A stretch of DNA of 64,000 bases from Burkholderia sp052045245 (GCF_052045245.1 NZ_JBQEON010000007.1:1-64000), one strand, 5' to 3'; shown: positions 38,745 to 48,351, counted from the first letter of the stretch. Numbers and translations: made by a program. The notes: a model not told the origin generated them from the sequence alone.

Positions 38745-40052
38745 ATGGCCGACCTTCGCTGCACCATCGCAGGCATCACTTCGCCGAACCCGTTCTGGCT
38801 CGCTTCCGCGCCGCCGACCGACAAGGCGTACAACGTCAATCGCGCGTTCGAGGCGGGTTGGGGCGGCGTCGTGTGGAAGACGCTCGGGCTCGATCCGCAC
38901 GTCGTCAACGTCAGCTCGCGCTACGGCGCGGTGCAGTGGAACGGCCAGCGCATCGCCGGGCTGAACAACATCGAGTTGATCACCGACCGTCCGCTCGACG
39001 TGAACCTGAGAGAGATCGCGCAGGTGAAGCGCGACTGGCCCGACCGCGCGCTGATCGTGTCGCTGATGGTGCCGTGCAACGAGCGCGACTGGAAAGGGAT
39101 CCTGCCGCTCGTCGAGGATACGGGCGCCGATGCGGTCGAGCTGAACTTCGGCTGCCCGCACGGGATGAGCGAGCGCGGGATGGGCGCGGCGGTCGGCCAG
39201 GTGCCGGAATACGTCGAGATGGTCACGCGCTGGGTGAAGGAGGGCACGAAGCTGCCGTGCCTGGTGAAGCTCACGCCGAACATCAGCGACATCCGGATGG
39301 GTTCGCGTGCCGCCTACAAGGGCGGCGCGGACGGCGTGTCGCTGATCAACACGATCAACTCGATCGTCGCGGTGGATCTCGACCAGATGGCGCCGATGCC
39401 GACCGTCGACGGCAAGGGCACGCACGGCGGCTATTGCGGCCCCGCGGTCAAGCCGATCGCGCTGAACATGGTCGCGGAAATCGCGCGCGATCCGGAAACG
39501 CCGAACCTGCCGATCTCCGGCATCGGCGGGATTTCGTCGTGGCGCGACGCAGCGGAGTTCATGGTGCTCGGCGCCGGCAGCGTGCAGGTGTGCACCGCCG
39601 CGATGCATTACGGCTTCCGGATCGTGTCGGATTTCGTCGACGGGTTGTCGAACTGGATGGACGAGAAGGGCTACGCGACGCTCGACGACGTGCGCGGCCG
39701 CGCGGTGCCGAACGTCACCGACTGGAAATACCTGAACCTGAAGTACGACATCAAGGCGCGCATCGACCAGGACCGCTGCATCCAGTGCGGGCTGTGCCAT
39801 ATCGCGTGCGAGGACACGTCGCACCAGGCGATCACGGCCGAGAAGGACGGCGTGCGGCATTTCGACGTGGTGGACGCGGCGTGCGTCGGGTGCAATCTTT
39901 GCATGCATGTGTGTCCGGTCGAGCAATGCATCACGATGGAGCGGGTCGACGCGGGCGACTACGCGAACTGGACCACGCATCCGAACAACCCGGCGCGCGC
40001 CGACGCAGGTGCGAGCCCGGCGGAGCCCGCGAAGCACGCGAAGGCGGCCTGA
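38745..40052 (+). CDS. preA: Dihydropyrimidine dehydrogenase, catalytic subunit
   Basis: The product is a 435-residue FMN enzyme. The dihydroorotate-dehydrogenase-like barrel covers residues 1-330 (SPNPFWLASAPPTDKAYNV near the start, NFGCPHGMSERGMG in the active-site loop). A C-terminal ferredoxin domain with CIQCGLCHIAC and CVGCNLCMHVCP carries two [4Fe-4S] clusters. Together with PreT it reduces uracil and thymine to the 5,6-dihydro forms. The C-terminal tail is Ala/Pro-rich and probably disordered. Confidence 0.96.
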   Translation: MADLRCTIAGITSPNPFWLASAPPTDKAYNVNRAFEAGWGGVVWKTLGLDPHVVNVSSRYGAVQWNGQRIAGLNNIELITDRPLDVNLREIAQVKRDWPDRALIVSLMVPCNERDWKGILPLVEDTGADAVELNFGCPHGMSERGMGAAVGQVPEYVEMVTRWVKEGTKLPCLVKLTPNISDIRMGSRAAYKGGADGVSLINTINSIVAVDLDQMAPMPTVDGKGTHGGYCGPAVKPIALNMVAEIARDPETPNLPISGIGGISSWRDAAEFMVLGAGSVQVCTAAMHYGFRIVSDFVDGLSNWMDEKGYATLDDVRGRAVPNVTDWKYLNLKYDIKARIDQDRCIQCGLCHIACEDTSHQAITAEKDGVRHFDVVDAACVGCNLCMHVCPVEQCITMERVDAGDYANWTTHPNNPARADAGASPAEPAKHAKAA

Positions 40053-40152
40053 CCGGCGGCCGGCGGCGCGGTCTCGCTCGCGCTGCTGCTTGTGTCCTGT
40101 TCTGCCGGCATCGCACGATGCCGGCGCCGACGTTTACCTGGAGCAGCGTTCG

Positions 40153-41661
40153 ATGAAACCAGCAGCGATTCCCGCCGATCCCGACCGCGCCGAGGCGGCG
40201 GCCGGCAGCCTGTACAACGACGACCTCGCGCCCACGACCGCGGCACAGCGCACCTGGCGCTGGTATCACTTCGCGGCGCTGTGGGTCGGGATGGTGATGA
40301 ACATCGCGTCGTACATGCTCGCGGCCGGGCTGATCCAGGAAGGCATGTCGCCGTGGCAGGCGGTGCTGACGGTGTTGCTCGGCAACCTGATCGTGCTCGT
40401 GCCGATGTTGCTGATCGGCCATGCGGGCGCGAAGCACGGGATTCCGTACGCGGTGCTCGTGCGCGCGTCGTTCGGCACGCAGGGCGCGAAGCTGCCCGCG
40501 CTGTTGCGCGCGATCGTCGCGTGCGGCTGGTACGGCATCCAGACGTGGCTCGGCGGCAGCGCGATCTACACGCTGCTGAACATCCTGACCGGCAACGCAT
40601 TGCACGGCGCCGCGCTGCCGCTCGTCGGCATCTCGTTCGGGCAGCTCGCGTGCTTTCTCGTGTTCTGGGCGCTGCAGCTGTACTTCATCCTGCACGGCAC
40701 CGATTCGATCCGCTGGCTCGAAAGCTGGTCCGCGCCGATCAAGGTCGTGATGTGCGTCGCGCTCGTGTGGTGGGCGACGTCGCAGGCGGGCGGCTTCGGC
40801 TCGATGCTGTCGGCGCCGTCGCAGTTCGTCGCGGGCGGCAAGAAGGCGGGACTCTTCTGGGCGACCTTCTGGCCGGGCCTGACCGCGATGGTCGGCTTCT
40901 GGGCGACGCTCGCGCTGAACATTCCCGACTTCACGCGCTTCGCGCATTCGCAGCGCGACCAGATGATCGGGCAGTCGATCGGGCTGCCGCTGCCGATGGC
41001 GCTGCTGTCGGTGGTATCGGTCGTGGTGACGTCGGCGACCGTCGTGATCTACGGCAACGCGATCTGGGATCCGATCGACCTGACGAGCCGGATGACCGGG
41101 ATCGGCGTCGGCATCGCGCTCGTGATCCTCACGCTCGACACGATGTGCTGCAACCTCGCCGCGAACCTCGTCGGCCCCGCGTACGACTTTTCGAGCCTGT
41201 GGCCCAAGGCGATCTCGTACCGCACCGGCGGGATGATCACGGCGACGATCGCGATCGTGATGATGCCGTGGAAGATCCTCGCGACGACGGACGGCTATAT
41301 CTTCACCTGGCTCGTCGGCTATTCGGCCCTGCTCGGGCCGGTCGCGGGCATCCTGATGGTCGACTATTTCCTGATTCGCGGCACGCGGCTCGATACGCGC
41401 GCGCTGTTCGACGAGCGCGGTGACTTCAGCTATGCGCGCGGCTGGAACCTGGCCGCGCTGGTCGCGCTCGCAGTCGGCGTGCTGCCGAACCTGCCCGGTT
41501 TCCTGCACACCGCATTCCCGGCGTCGTTTCCGAACGTGCCGGCGTTCTTCAACACGCTTTACACGTATGCGTGGTTCGTCGGCCTCGTGCTGGCGTCCGG
41601 CGTGTACGGCACCTGGATGAAGTGGCGCGCCGCCCAGCGCGCGCAGATCGCGCGCGCATGA
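40153..41661 (+). CDS. NCS1-family nucleobase/hydantoin permease
   Basis: The product is a 502-residue inner-membrane symporter with 12 predicted helices. SLYNDDLAPTTAAQRTW at the N-terminus and HFAALWVGMVMNIASYMLA in helix 1 match the NCS1 family (Mhp1, PucI, CodB). FGTQGAKLPALLRAIVACGW and NIPDFTRFAHSQRDQ are further signatures. It probably takes up uracil, thymine, dihydropyrimidine or hydantoin for the neighbouring enzymes. TGGAG lies before ATG 40153. A frame open further upstream overlaps the end of preA. Confidence 0.93.
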   Translation: MKPAAIPADPDRAEAAAGSLYNDDLAPTTAAQRTWRWYHFAALWVGMVMNIASYMLAAGLIQEGMSPWQAVLTVLLGNLIVLVPMLLIGHAGAKHGIPYAVLVRASFGTQGAKLPALLRAIVACGWYGIQTWLGGSAIYTLLNILTGNALHGAALPLVGISFGQLACFLVFWALQLYFILHGTDSIRWLESWSAPIKVVMCVALVWWATSQAGGFGSMLSAPSQFVAGGKKAGLFWATFWPGLTAMVGFWATLALNIPDFTRFAHSQRDQMIGQSIGLPLPMALLSVVSVVVTSATVVIYGNAIWDPIDLTSRMTGIGVGIALVILTLDTMCCNLAANLVGPAYDFSSLWPKAISYRTGGMITATIAIVMMPWKILATTDGYIFTWLVGYSALLGPVAGILMVDYFLIRGTRLDTRALFDERGDFSYARGWNLAALVALAVGVLPNLPGFLHTAFPASFPNVPAFFNTLYTYAWFVGLVLASGVYGTWMKWRAAQRAQIARA

Positions 41662-41713
41662 CGCACGCGGCGCGTGCGATGCGGCACCGGACAGTCAACG
41701 AGGAGGCAACGAC

Positions 41714-43171
41714 ATGGCAATCCTGATTCGCGGCGGCACCGTGGTCGATGCGGACCGCACCTATCGCGCGGACGTCCTGTGTGCGGACCCGCAGGACGGC
41801 GGCACGATCCTGCAGATCGCCGAGACGATCGACGCGCCGGCCGGCGCGACGGTGGTCGATGCGCACGACCAGTACGTGATGCCGGGCGGCATCGATCCGC
41901 ATACGCACATGGAACTGCCGTTCATGGGCACGACGGCGAGCGACGATTTCTATTCCGGTACGGCCGCGGGGTTGTCGGGCGGCACGACGAGCATCATCGA
42001 CTTCGTGATCCCGAGCCCGAAGCAGCCGCTGATGGACGCGTTCCGCGAATGGCGCGGCTGGGCCGAGAAGGCGGCGGCCGACTACGGTTTCCACGTGGCC
42101 GTCACGTGGTGGGACGAATCCGTGCATCGCGACATGGGCACGCTCGTGCGCGAGCACGGCGTGTCGAGCTTCAAGCACTTCATGGCGTACAAGAACGCGA
42201 TCATGGCCGACGACGAGGTGCTCGTGAACAGCTTCTCGCGTGCGCTCGAACTCGGCGCGCTGCCGACCGTGCACGCGGAGAACGGCGAGCTCGTGTTCCA
42301 GCTGCAGAAGGCGCTGCTCGCGCGCGGGATGACCGGGCCGGAAGCGCATCCGCTGTCGCGACCGCCGGAGGTGGAGGGCGAGGCCGCGAACCGCGCGATC
42401 CGCATCGCGCAGGTGCTCGGCGTGCCGGTGTATATCGTGCACGTGTCGTCGAAGGACGCAGTCGATGCGATCACGCGCGCGCGCAGCGAAGGGCTGCGCG
42501 TGTTCGGCGAGGTGCTGCCGGGCCATCTGGTGATCGACGAGGCCGTGTATCGCGACCCGGACTGGACGCGTGCGGCCGCGCACGTGATGAGCCCGCCGTT
42601 CCGCTCGGCCGAGCATCGCGAGGCGCTGTGGCGCGGGCTGCAGGCCGGGCAGCTGCACACGACGGCAACCGATCACTGCGTGTTCTGCGCATCGCAGAAG
42701 GCGATGGGCCGCGAGGACTTCACGAAGATCCCGAACGGCTGCGGCGGGGTCGAGGACCGCATGTCGGTACTGTGGCATCACGGGGTGAATCACGGCCGCA
42801 TCACGCCGAACGAGTTCGTGCGGATCACGTCGACGAACGCCGCGCAGATCTTCAACCTGTATCCGCGCAAGGGCGCCGTGCAGGTCGGCGCCGATGCCGA
42901 TCTGGTCGTGTGGGATCCGGCCGCGACGAAGACAATCTCGGTGAAGACCCATCACCAGCAGGTCGACTTCAACGTGTTCGAAGGGATGACGGTGCAGGGC
43001 GTCGCGACGCACACGCTCACGCGCGGCGCGCTCGCATGGGCCGACGGCGAGCTGCGGGCGGTGCGCGGCGCGGGCCGCTACCTGAAGCGGCCGCCCGCGG
43101 CCGGCTACTACGAGGCCGCGCGCATCGCGAACCGGCTGCGCGAACCGCATCCGGTCGAGCGCACCGGCTGA
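41714..43171 (+). CDS. hydA: Dihydropyrimidinase (D-hydantoinase)
   Basis: The product is a 485-residue amidohydrolase. Zinc ligands are in GIDPHTHMELPF, the carboxylated Lys is in FKHFMAYK, further His ligands are in VHAENGE and IVHVSSKDA, and the Asp is in TATDHCVF. It opens the dihydropyrimidine ring to N-carbamoyl-beta-alanine, between PreTA and the carbamoyl hydrolase. GAGGAGG precedes ATG 41714. No beta-alanine aminotransferase gene is in the cluster, so the last carbon steps are encoded elsewhere. Confidence 0.96.
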   Translation: MAILIRGGTVVDADRTYRADVLCADPQDGGTILQIAETIDAPAGATVVDAHDQYVMPGGIDPHTHMELPFMGTTASDDFYSGTAAGLSGGTTSIIDFVIPSPKQPLMDAFREWRGWAEKAAADYGFHVAVTWWDESVHRDMGTLVREHGVSSFKHFMAYKNAIMADDEVLVNSFSRALELGALPTVHAENGELVFQLQKALLARGMTGPEAHPLSRPPEVEGEAANRAIRIAQVLGVPVYIVHVSSKDAVDAITRARSEGLRVFGEVLPGHLVIDEAVYRDPDWTRAAAHVMSPPFRSAEHREALWRGLQAGQLHTTATDHCVFCASQKAMGREDFTKIPNGCGGVEDRMSVLWHHGVNHGRITPNEFVRITSTNAAQIFNLYPRKGAVQVGADADLVVWDPAATKTISVKTHHQQVDFNVFEGMTVQGVATHTLTRGALAWADGELRAVRGAGRYLKRPPAAGYYEAARIANRLREPHPVERTG

Positions 43172-43192
43172 GTGCATCGGCCCAGGCCGGTC

Positions 43193-43213
43193 GAGCGCGC
43201 GGCGGGCGCGCTC
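43193..43213. terminator. Hairpin between hydA and the Rieske gene
   Basis: GAGCGCGC and GCGCGCTC form a perfect 8-bp stem with a 5-base loop in the 52-base space between convergent genes. It probably serves as a bidirectional terminator, although no T run is present. Confidence 0.55.
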
Positions 43214-43223
43214 GCCGCGGCGG

Positions 43224-44345
43224 TCAGCGCGCGTCGTTCGCGGTCGCTTCGCGGATCGGGATCACGGTGCGCGCGCCGCACTGGCGCAGCAGGTCGCGCA
43301 GTTCGTTGATGACCGGAAACACCTCGTGGTTCCAGTCGGCGCCCTGCCGGTCGTGCGCTTCCTGTTCGCGCTCGACGATCCAGCGATCCTCGCGGAAGAT
43401 CCGCTCGGTGAACCACACCAGCAGCGGCCACGCGAGATCGAGTGCGAACGGGATGCCCGGCTTGTGGATCGACAGCAGTCCGAACGTGCGGTTGGTGCGC
43501 TGCTCGGCGTCGAGCGGCACGTAGACGATCCACAGGTCCATCACGAGCGTGCCTTCGCTCGAGCGGATCTGCAAGGTCTGGTACGGGTAGCCGGTGCGCA
43601 CCGTCATCACGCTCTTGTCGGCCTGGTCGGCCGGCTTCTTGCTGGCGCCGAACACGAGCGCCTCGCCGACCGGCTGCTTGCCTTCCATCCGCGCGAACGT
43701 GTAGTCGACCTCGACCCAGTCGTCGCCGCGCCGGCGGCCGACGCTGCGCGCGCGCATCTGCCCCATCTGCTTGCGATGCAGGAACTGATGGTTCATGTCC
43801 ATCAGGTTCTCGTGCATGAACGAGTAGTGGCACTTGACCTCGCGGCCGAAGCGGCGGGTCTTGTATGCGCGATCGTCCGCCGATTCGAGCGCGGGGAACG
43901 GGCGTTCGTCGGCGAGCGTCGCGTCGCCGGGGAACACGAAGATCAGCCCGTGCGCTTCGCGGCACGGATACGCGCGCACGCCGTTCGGCAACCGATCGCG
44001 GCCGAGGTACGGCACGTCGATGCAGCGGCCGCTGTCGCACGCGTAGGTCCAGCCGTGGTAGCAGCAGCGCAGCGTTTCGCCGCTCACGACGCCCGCATGC
44101 AGTGGCACCTGGCGGTGCGCGCAACGATCTTCGAGCGCATGGACGGCGCCGGATTCGGTGCGCACGAGCACGATCGGATCGCCGGCGAAGCGCACGCCGA
44201 GCGTCTTGCCGCGCTTGAGTTCGCGCGACCACGCGAGCGGATACCAATGATCGGGATGGATGGGCACGCGGCGCAGGTCGCGCACGACGGTACCGGTGGA
44301 CGGTTCTTCGAGGGTGCTGCTGTCAGACAAAGGCACTGCGCGCAT
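43224..44345 (-). CDS. Rieske non-heme iron oxygenase, alpha subunit
   Basis: The product is a 373-residue ring-hydroxylating or demethylating oxygenase. The [2Fe-2S] Rieske site is Cys75, His77, Cys94 and His97 (RCAHRQVPLHAG and CCYHGW). The mononuclear iron site lies in NLMDMNHQFLH. AGGAGG precedes ATG 44345. No ferredoxin, reductase or beta-subunit gene is adjacent, so it must borrow an electron-transfer partner. The substrate is unknown. Relatives act on aromatic rings, porphyrin-like compounds or quaternary amines. Confidence 0.88.
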   Translation of the reverse strand: MRAVPLSDSSTLEEPSTGTVVRDLRRVPIHPDHWYPLAWSRELKRGKTLGVRFAGDPIVLVRTESGAVHALEDRCAHRQVPLHAGVVSGETLRCCYHGWTYACDSGRCIDVPYLGRDRLPNGVRAYPCREAHGLIFVFPGDATLADERPFPALESADDRAYKTRRFGREVKCHYSFMHENLMDMNHQFLHRKQMGQMRARSVGRRRGDDWVEVDYTFARMEGKQPVGEALVFGASKKPADQADKSVMTVRTGYPYQTLQIRSSEGTLVMDLWIVYVPLDAEQRTNRTFGLLSIHKPGIPFALDLAWPLLVWFTERIFREDRWIVEREQEAHDRQGADWNHEVFPVINELRDLLRQCGARTVIPIREATANDAR

Positions 44346-44558
44346 GCGTGACGCCTCCTGGCTGGCTGGAGAGTTCCGCGCGCCGCGCGAGGCGGCGGGG
44401 ATCCGATCTGGAGAAGTCTACGCGAAGTTCGTCCGCGAGGCAGACCCGATTCGGGTTTGCCCGGTCGGGCCGGCCCGCGGTTCGTTGATGCAGCGCAAAT
44501 ATGGACGGCGGCGCGGGCCCGGGCCGGCCGGGTCACGCCGCACGCGGGCCGCAACGCC

Positions 44559-44581
44559 GACGGGCCGCCCGGCGGCCCGTC
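44559..44581 (-). terminator. Hairpin overlapping the msrA stop codon
   Basis: GACGGGCCGC and GCGGCCCGTC form a perfect 10-bp stem with a 3-base loop. Its right arm includes the first bases of the msrA stop. It is likely the terminator of the msrB-dipZ-msrA transcript. Confidence 0.65.
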
Positions 44582-45323
44582 ACAGCCGGGCGTCGCGCCA
44601 CAGCACCGCGTCGGCACGGTACAGCGCCGGGAAGCGCTGCTTCAGCCCGGCCACCTTCGGCAGGTCGTTGAACGCGATGTACGGCGCATCGGGATGCAGT
44701 TCGAGGTAGTTCTGGTGATACGCCTCGGCCGGATAGAAACCCTTGTAGGCCTCGACGCGCGTGACGACGGGCGCCGGGAACGTGTGCGCGGTGCCGAGCT
44801 GGGCGATGTACGCGGTCGCGACGGCCCGCTGCTGGGCGGTGGTCGGGAAGATCGCCGATCGGTATTGCGAACCTTCGTCGGGGCCCTGCCGGTTGAGTTC
44901 GGTCGGGTCGTGCGCGACCGAGAAGAACACCTGCAGCAGCCGGCCGTAGGTGATCTGCGTCGGGTCGTAGACGATGCGCACCGATTCCGCGTGGCCGGTC
45001 AGCCCGGTGCCGACCAGCGCGTAATGCGCGGTTTCGGACGCGCCGCCGGCATAGCCGGCCGTGACCTGCTTCACCCCCTTCACGTGCTCGAATACGCCCT
45101 GCACGCCCCAGAAGCAGCCGCCGGCGAGCACGGCCGTTTCTTCGTGGGTCGCGCCCGGCGTTTCATCGAGCGTCGGTGCGGGCACGGTGCGCATCGGTTC
45201 CGCGGAACTGACGACGCGCTGGTAGCCGAACACGGCCGCCGCCGCGATGGCGATCGCGCCGATGCGGCGCAGCACGGCCGCCCGCCGCCGCGAGGCGGAA
45301 TCGCGAGTGGATGTCGGGATCAT
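44580..45323 (-). CDS. msrA: Peptide-methionine (S)-S-oxide reductase, exported
   Basis: The product is a 247-residue MsrA. The active-site motif is LAGGCFWGVQGVFEHV. A C-terminal AYHQNYLELHPD region completes the family pattern. The first ~40 residues carry a charged stretch (SRRRAAVLRRIG) and a hydrophobic segment, so the protein is probably exported or membrane-anchored. ATG at 45323 has AAGGAG 7 bases upstream, and an in-frame ATG at 45380 is not favoured. It is the last gene of an msrB-dipZ-msrA operon and would repair S-form methionine sulfoxide outside the cytoplasm. Confidence 0.94.
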   Translation of the reverse strand: MIPTSTRDSASRRRAAVLRRIGAIAIAAAAVFGYQRVVSSAEPMRTVPAPTLDETPGATHEETAVLAGGCFWGVQGVFEHVKGVKQVTAGYAGGASETAHYALVGTGLTGHAESVRIVYDPTQITYGRLLQVFFSVAHDPTELNRQGPDEGSQYRSAIFPTTAQQRAVATAYIAQLGTAHTFPAPVVTRVEAYKGFYPAEAYHQNYLELHPDAPYIAFNDLPKVAGLKQRFPALYRADAVLWRDARL

Positions 45324-45380
45324 GGATTGCTCCTTTGAAATACGGGACGGAATAGCGCGGTCGGGTGGCGGCGTTCCCAT

Positions 45381-47273
45381 TCAACCAAACGTGAACGCAT
45401 ACGCATCGACGCCGGTGTCGAGGAATTCGATCGAGAACGTGCGGTCCGCGATTGCGCCCGGCTGCCGGACGAGCTGGTACAGGCGTTGGCCGGTGACGGT
45501 GCCGTAGCCCTGCGCGTCGACGTCGGCGCCGTGTGCCGCGCCGGGCGCCGCGCCGTCGAGCGTCACGCGAAAGCGCACCGGCTTGCCGCTCGCGTCCGGG
45601 CCGAGCACGAGGTGCAGGTCGCGCGCATGGAAGCGGTAGACGATCCGGCCGGCCGGCGCCGCGAGCGTCGCGCGCTCGGCGCCGACCTGCCACGTGCCGG
45701 CGAGACCCCAGTCGTTCAGGCCGGGGTGCGCGGGCGCATCGTAGCGGTGTGCGGTGTCGCGTACCACGCCGCCCGGCGACGTGAAGTCTTCCGCGCGGGC
45801 ATAGCCGACATAGGTTTCGGGCGAGCGGACGTCCGCGCTGTCGGCCGCCGCGAGGGCGCCCTTCGCGGGCGCGCCGGTGAGCCCGAGCGGCACGTTCAGT
45901 GCTTCCGGATGGCCGGCTTCGGCGAGCAGCGCCTGGATCGCGCGTTCCGACTGCGCGTATTCGCCTTCGCCGAAGTGGTGATGGCGGATCCGCCCTTGCG
46001 CGTCGACGAAGTAGTGCGCGGGCCAGTATTCATTGCCGAACGCGCGCCAGATCGCATAGCCGTTGTCGATCGCGACCGGGTAGTCGATGCCGAGATCGCG
46101 CACGGCCTTTTTCACGTTGCCGATGTCGCGCTCGAACGCGAACTCCGGCGCGTGCACGCCGATCACGACGAGACCGTACGGCGCGTACTTGCGCGCCCAG
46201 GCGGTCGTGTACGGCAGCGTGCGCAGGCAGTTGATGCACGAGTACGTCCAGAAGTCGACGAGCACGACCTTGCCGCGCAGGCCGGCGGCCGTCAGCGGCG
46301 GCGAGTTGAGCCACTGCACGGCGCCGTCGAGCGACGGCAGCGTGCCTTCGACGGGCAGCGCGGCCGGTGCCGGCACCGGCATCGCGGGCATCGTGCCGGC
46401 GGCGCGCATCATCGCGCTACCGGTCATTGCGCCGCCGGCCTCGGGGGCATCGCCGGACGCCGCGGCCATCATCGCGCCGCTTGCCGCATCGCCGTTGCCG
46501 CTGTCGGCATGGTTCGTCGCGGACATCGCCGCCGGCGCGCCCGTCGAGCGTCCGCCGAACCGGTCGACGAGTTTCGTCTCGAGGCTGCCGGTCGTGACGG
46601 TCGACAGTTGCGCGAGCGCCCCCGTATCGAGGCCGAGCGCGATCGCGCCGACGCCGGCCAGCAGCGCCACGCCGATCCCGCGCCGGATCCATTCGCCGGC
46701 GCCGAGCGAGCGCTTCATCGCGGCGAACACCTTGCCGCCGATCACGAGCGCGACACCGAGCGAGGTCGCCGCGCCGGCCGCATACGCGACCAGCAGCAGT
46801 GTCGTGCCGACGCTGGCACCGCGCAGCGCGGCACCGGTCAGCACGAGCCCGAGGATCGGGCCCGCGCACGGCGCCCACAGCAGGCCGGTCGCGACGCCGA
46901 GCAGCAGCGACGACACCGGGCCGGCCGGACGGCCGTCGCGCTGCGCGAAGCCGGTGAGCCGGTTGCCGGCCGCGACGAGCGGGCGGGTCAGGTGTTCGGC
47001 GAAGCGCGGCAGCAGCAGCGTCAGGCCGAACACCGCGAGCAGCACGATGGCGAGCCAGCGGCCGGCCTGGTTGGCCTGCGCGACCCAGCCGCCGCCGACG
47101 GCGGCGAGCGTCGCGACGACGGCGAACGTCAGCGCCATGCCGATCAGCAACGGCAGGCCGGTACGCACGAACGGCTGGTCGGCGCGCGCGAACACGAACG
47201 GCAGCACGGGCAGGATGCACGGGCTCAGGATCGTGAGCACGCCGCCGAGATAGGCGAGGACGATGAGCAGCAT
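45381..47273 (-). CDS. dipZ: DipZ-like thiol-redox protein (CcdA + TlpA-like domains)
   Basis: The product is a 630-residue inner-membrane protein with three parts. Residues 1-235 form a CcdA-type electron-transfer channel, with cysteines in TILSPCILPVLPF and LWAPCAGPILGL. A Met/Ala/Pro-rich linker runs through residues 240-315. A periplasmic thioredoxin-like domain has the CxxC in YSCINCLRTLP, followed by a C-terminal beta-rich domain typical of mycobacterial DipZ. It would carry reducing power across the membrane to the MsrA and MsrB encoded on either side. GGAGA lies before ATG 47273, 37 bases after msrB. Confidence 0.92.
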   Translation of the reverse strand: MLLIVLAYLGGVLTILSPCILPVLPFVFARADQPFVRTGLPLLIGMALTFAVVATLAAVGGGWVAQANQAGRWLAIVLLAVFGLTLLLPRFAEHLTRPLVAAGNRLTGFAQRDGRPAGPVSSLLLGVATGLLWAPCAGPILGLVLTGAALRGASVGTTLLLVAYAAGAATSLGVALVIGGKVFAAMKRSLGAGEWIRRGIGVALLAGVGAIALGLDTGALAQLSTVTTGSLETKLVDRFGGRSTGAPAAMSATNHADSGNGDAASGAMMAAASGDAPEAGGAMTGSAMMRAAGTMPAMPVPAPAALPVEGTLPSLDGAVQWLNSPPLTAAGLRGKVVLVDFWTYSCINCLRTLPYTTAWARKYAPYGLVVIGVHAPEFAFERDIGNVKKAVRDLGIDYPVAIDNGYAIWRAFGNEYWPAHYFVDAQGRIRHHHFGEGEYAQSERAIQALLAEAGHPEALNVPLGLTGAPAKGALAAADSADVRSPETYVGYARAEDFTSPGGVVRDTAHRYDAPAHPGLNDWGLAGTWQVGAERATLAAPAGRIVYRFHARDLHLVLGPDASGKPVRFRVTLDGAAPGAAHGADVDAQGYGTVTGQRLYQLVRQPGAIADRTFSIEFLDTGVDAYAFTFG

Positions 47274-47310
47274 GGAGCAGTCTCCGGTCGTTCAGGAAGG
47301 CGGCGGCCGG

Positions 47311-47826
47311 TCAGGCGGCGGCCGGGTGGAAGGCGAGCGCGAGCCCGTTCATGCAGTAGCGCAGGCCGGTGGGCGGCGGGCCGTCGTCGAACACATGACC
47401 GAGATGGCCGCCGCAGCGGCGGCAGTGCACTTCGGTGCGCGCCATCCCGTACGACGGATCGGCCTGCGTCGCGACCGCATGGTCGAGCGGCTTCCAGAAG
47501 CTCGGCCAGCCGGTGTGACTGTCGAACTTGGTGCCGGACGAGAACAGCGCGAGGTCGCAGCCGGCGCATGCGAACGTGCCGTGGCGGTGCTCGTCGTTCA
47601 GCGGGCTGCTGTACGGCGGTTCGGTGCCGGCGTCGCGCAGCACGGTGTATTGGGCGGGCGTGAGGCGGCGGCGCCATTCGGCGTCCGTGCGGGTGATCTC
47701 GAACGGGGCGGCCGTCGGTGCGGCGAAGACGCGGCCGACGAGCGCACGGCGGCCAGTCGACGACAGCGCCGCGAGCGCGGCGAGGCCGGTGGCGCCGGCG
47801 AACAGCAGATGTCTGCGGGTGGGCAT
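47311..47826 (-). CDS. msrB: Peptide-methionine (R)-S-oxide reductase with Tat-like signal
   Basis: The product is a 171-residue MsrB. The N-terminus TRRHLLFAGATGLAALAAL looks like a twin-arginine signal. Zinc-binding CxxC pairs are FACAGCD and HCRRCGG, and the catalytic Cys is in LRYCMNGLAL. CAGGAG precedes ATG 47826. It reduces R-form methionine sulfoxide, complementing msrA, and is the first gene of the operon. Confidence 0.95.
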   Translation of the reverse strand: MPTRRHLLFAGATGLAALAALSSTGRRALVGRVFAAPTAAPFEITRTDAEWRRRLTPAQYTVLRDAGTEPPYSSPLNDEHRHGTFACAGCDLALFSSGTKFDSHTGWPSFWKPLDHAVATQADPSYGMARTEVHCRRCGGHLGHVFDDGPPPTGLRYCMNGLALAFHPAAA

Positions 47827-47996
47827 GGCGGGCTCCTGGAAACAGGTCCTGAAAACATGCGCACAGAGTAGGCAGCGGCCGGTGTCGAAGTCCTCACGGA
47901 GAGTTAAACGATTTGTGATTGTTAGCGTTTCTTAGAGCAAAATAGTTGCGTCACTCCAGAATCCTCGTGTCGCGGCGGTAACGTCCTGATTTCTAG

Positions 47997-48338
47997 ACCG
48001 ATTTCCGAGGCAGCGCACGGCCGGTCGAGACGCTGAGTGCAGACGGGGCGCTCTCTGCCTCAAGCTCAGCCACCTATGCCGGAAAAGCAGTGTTGCAGTA
48101 CATCCGGGGCCGATCGGGTCAGACTGTTCTCGGCCAACTAGAGTCGTTCGAGGGTTTCCTGCAGATGGCAGAAACCGACGGCATAACGGCCGTCCACTTC
48201 AACGCGACGCGTTAAGGGATTGAGTCGAGCTACTGCACCGTGACTGATGCATTGAAGGCGGCAGGGATGTCAGGGGCGGAGCAGATACCGAGTCAATCCA
48301 CTTTCTGTTTCGGCGCGTCACTGTGGGCGGCAGTTTAA
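47997..48338 (+). pseudogene. Unrecognised open frame interrupted by one stop
   Basis: One frame stays open for 72 codons, meets a TAA at 48213, and continues in the same frame for another 40 codons to a TAA at 48336. Its first part reads SATYAGKAVLQYIRGRSGQT and VLGQLESFEGFLQMAETDG. It contains codons rare in this genome (CTA, ATA, GGA), has no ATG with a Shine-Dalgarno, and lies in a 480-base stretch (47872-48351) that is A+T-richer than its neighbours. It could be a remnant of acquired DNA. I do not recognise a family, and it may be chance. Confidence 0.25.
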
Positions 48339-48351
48339 CCCGTTAGCCAGT

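Noticed and set aside
37026..40037. A 1003-codon minus-strand frame
   Set aside because: It is antisense to preT and preA, with no ribosome-binding site and no domain.
45486..47663. A 725-codon plus-strand frame
   Set aside because: It is antisense to dipZ and msrB, both strongly supported.
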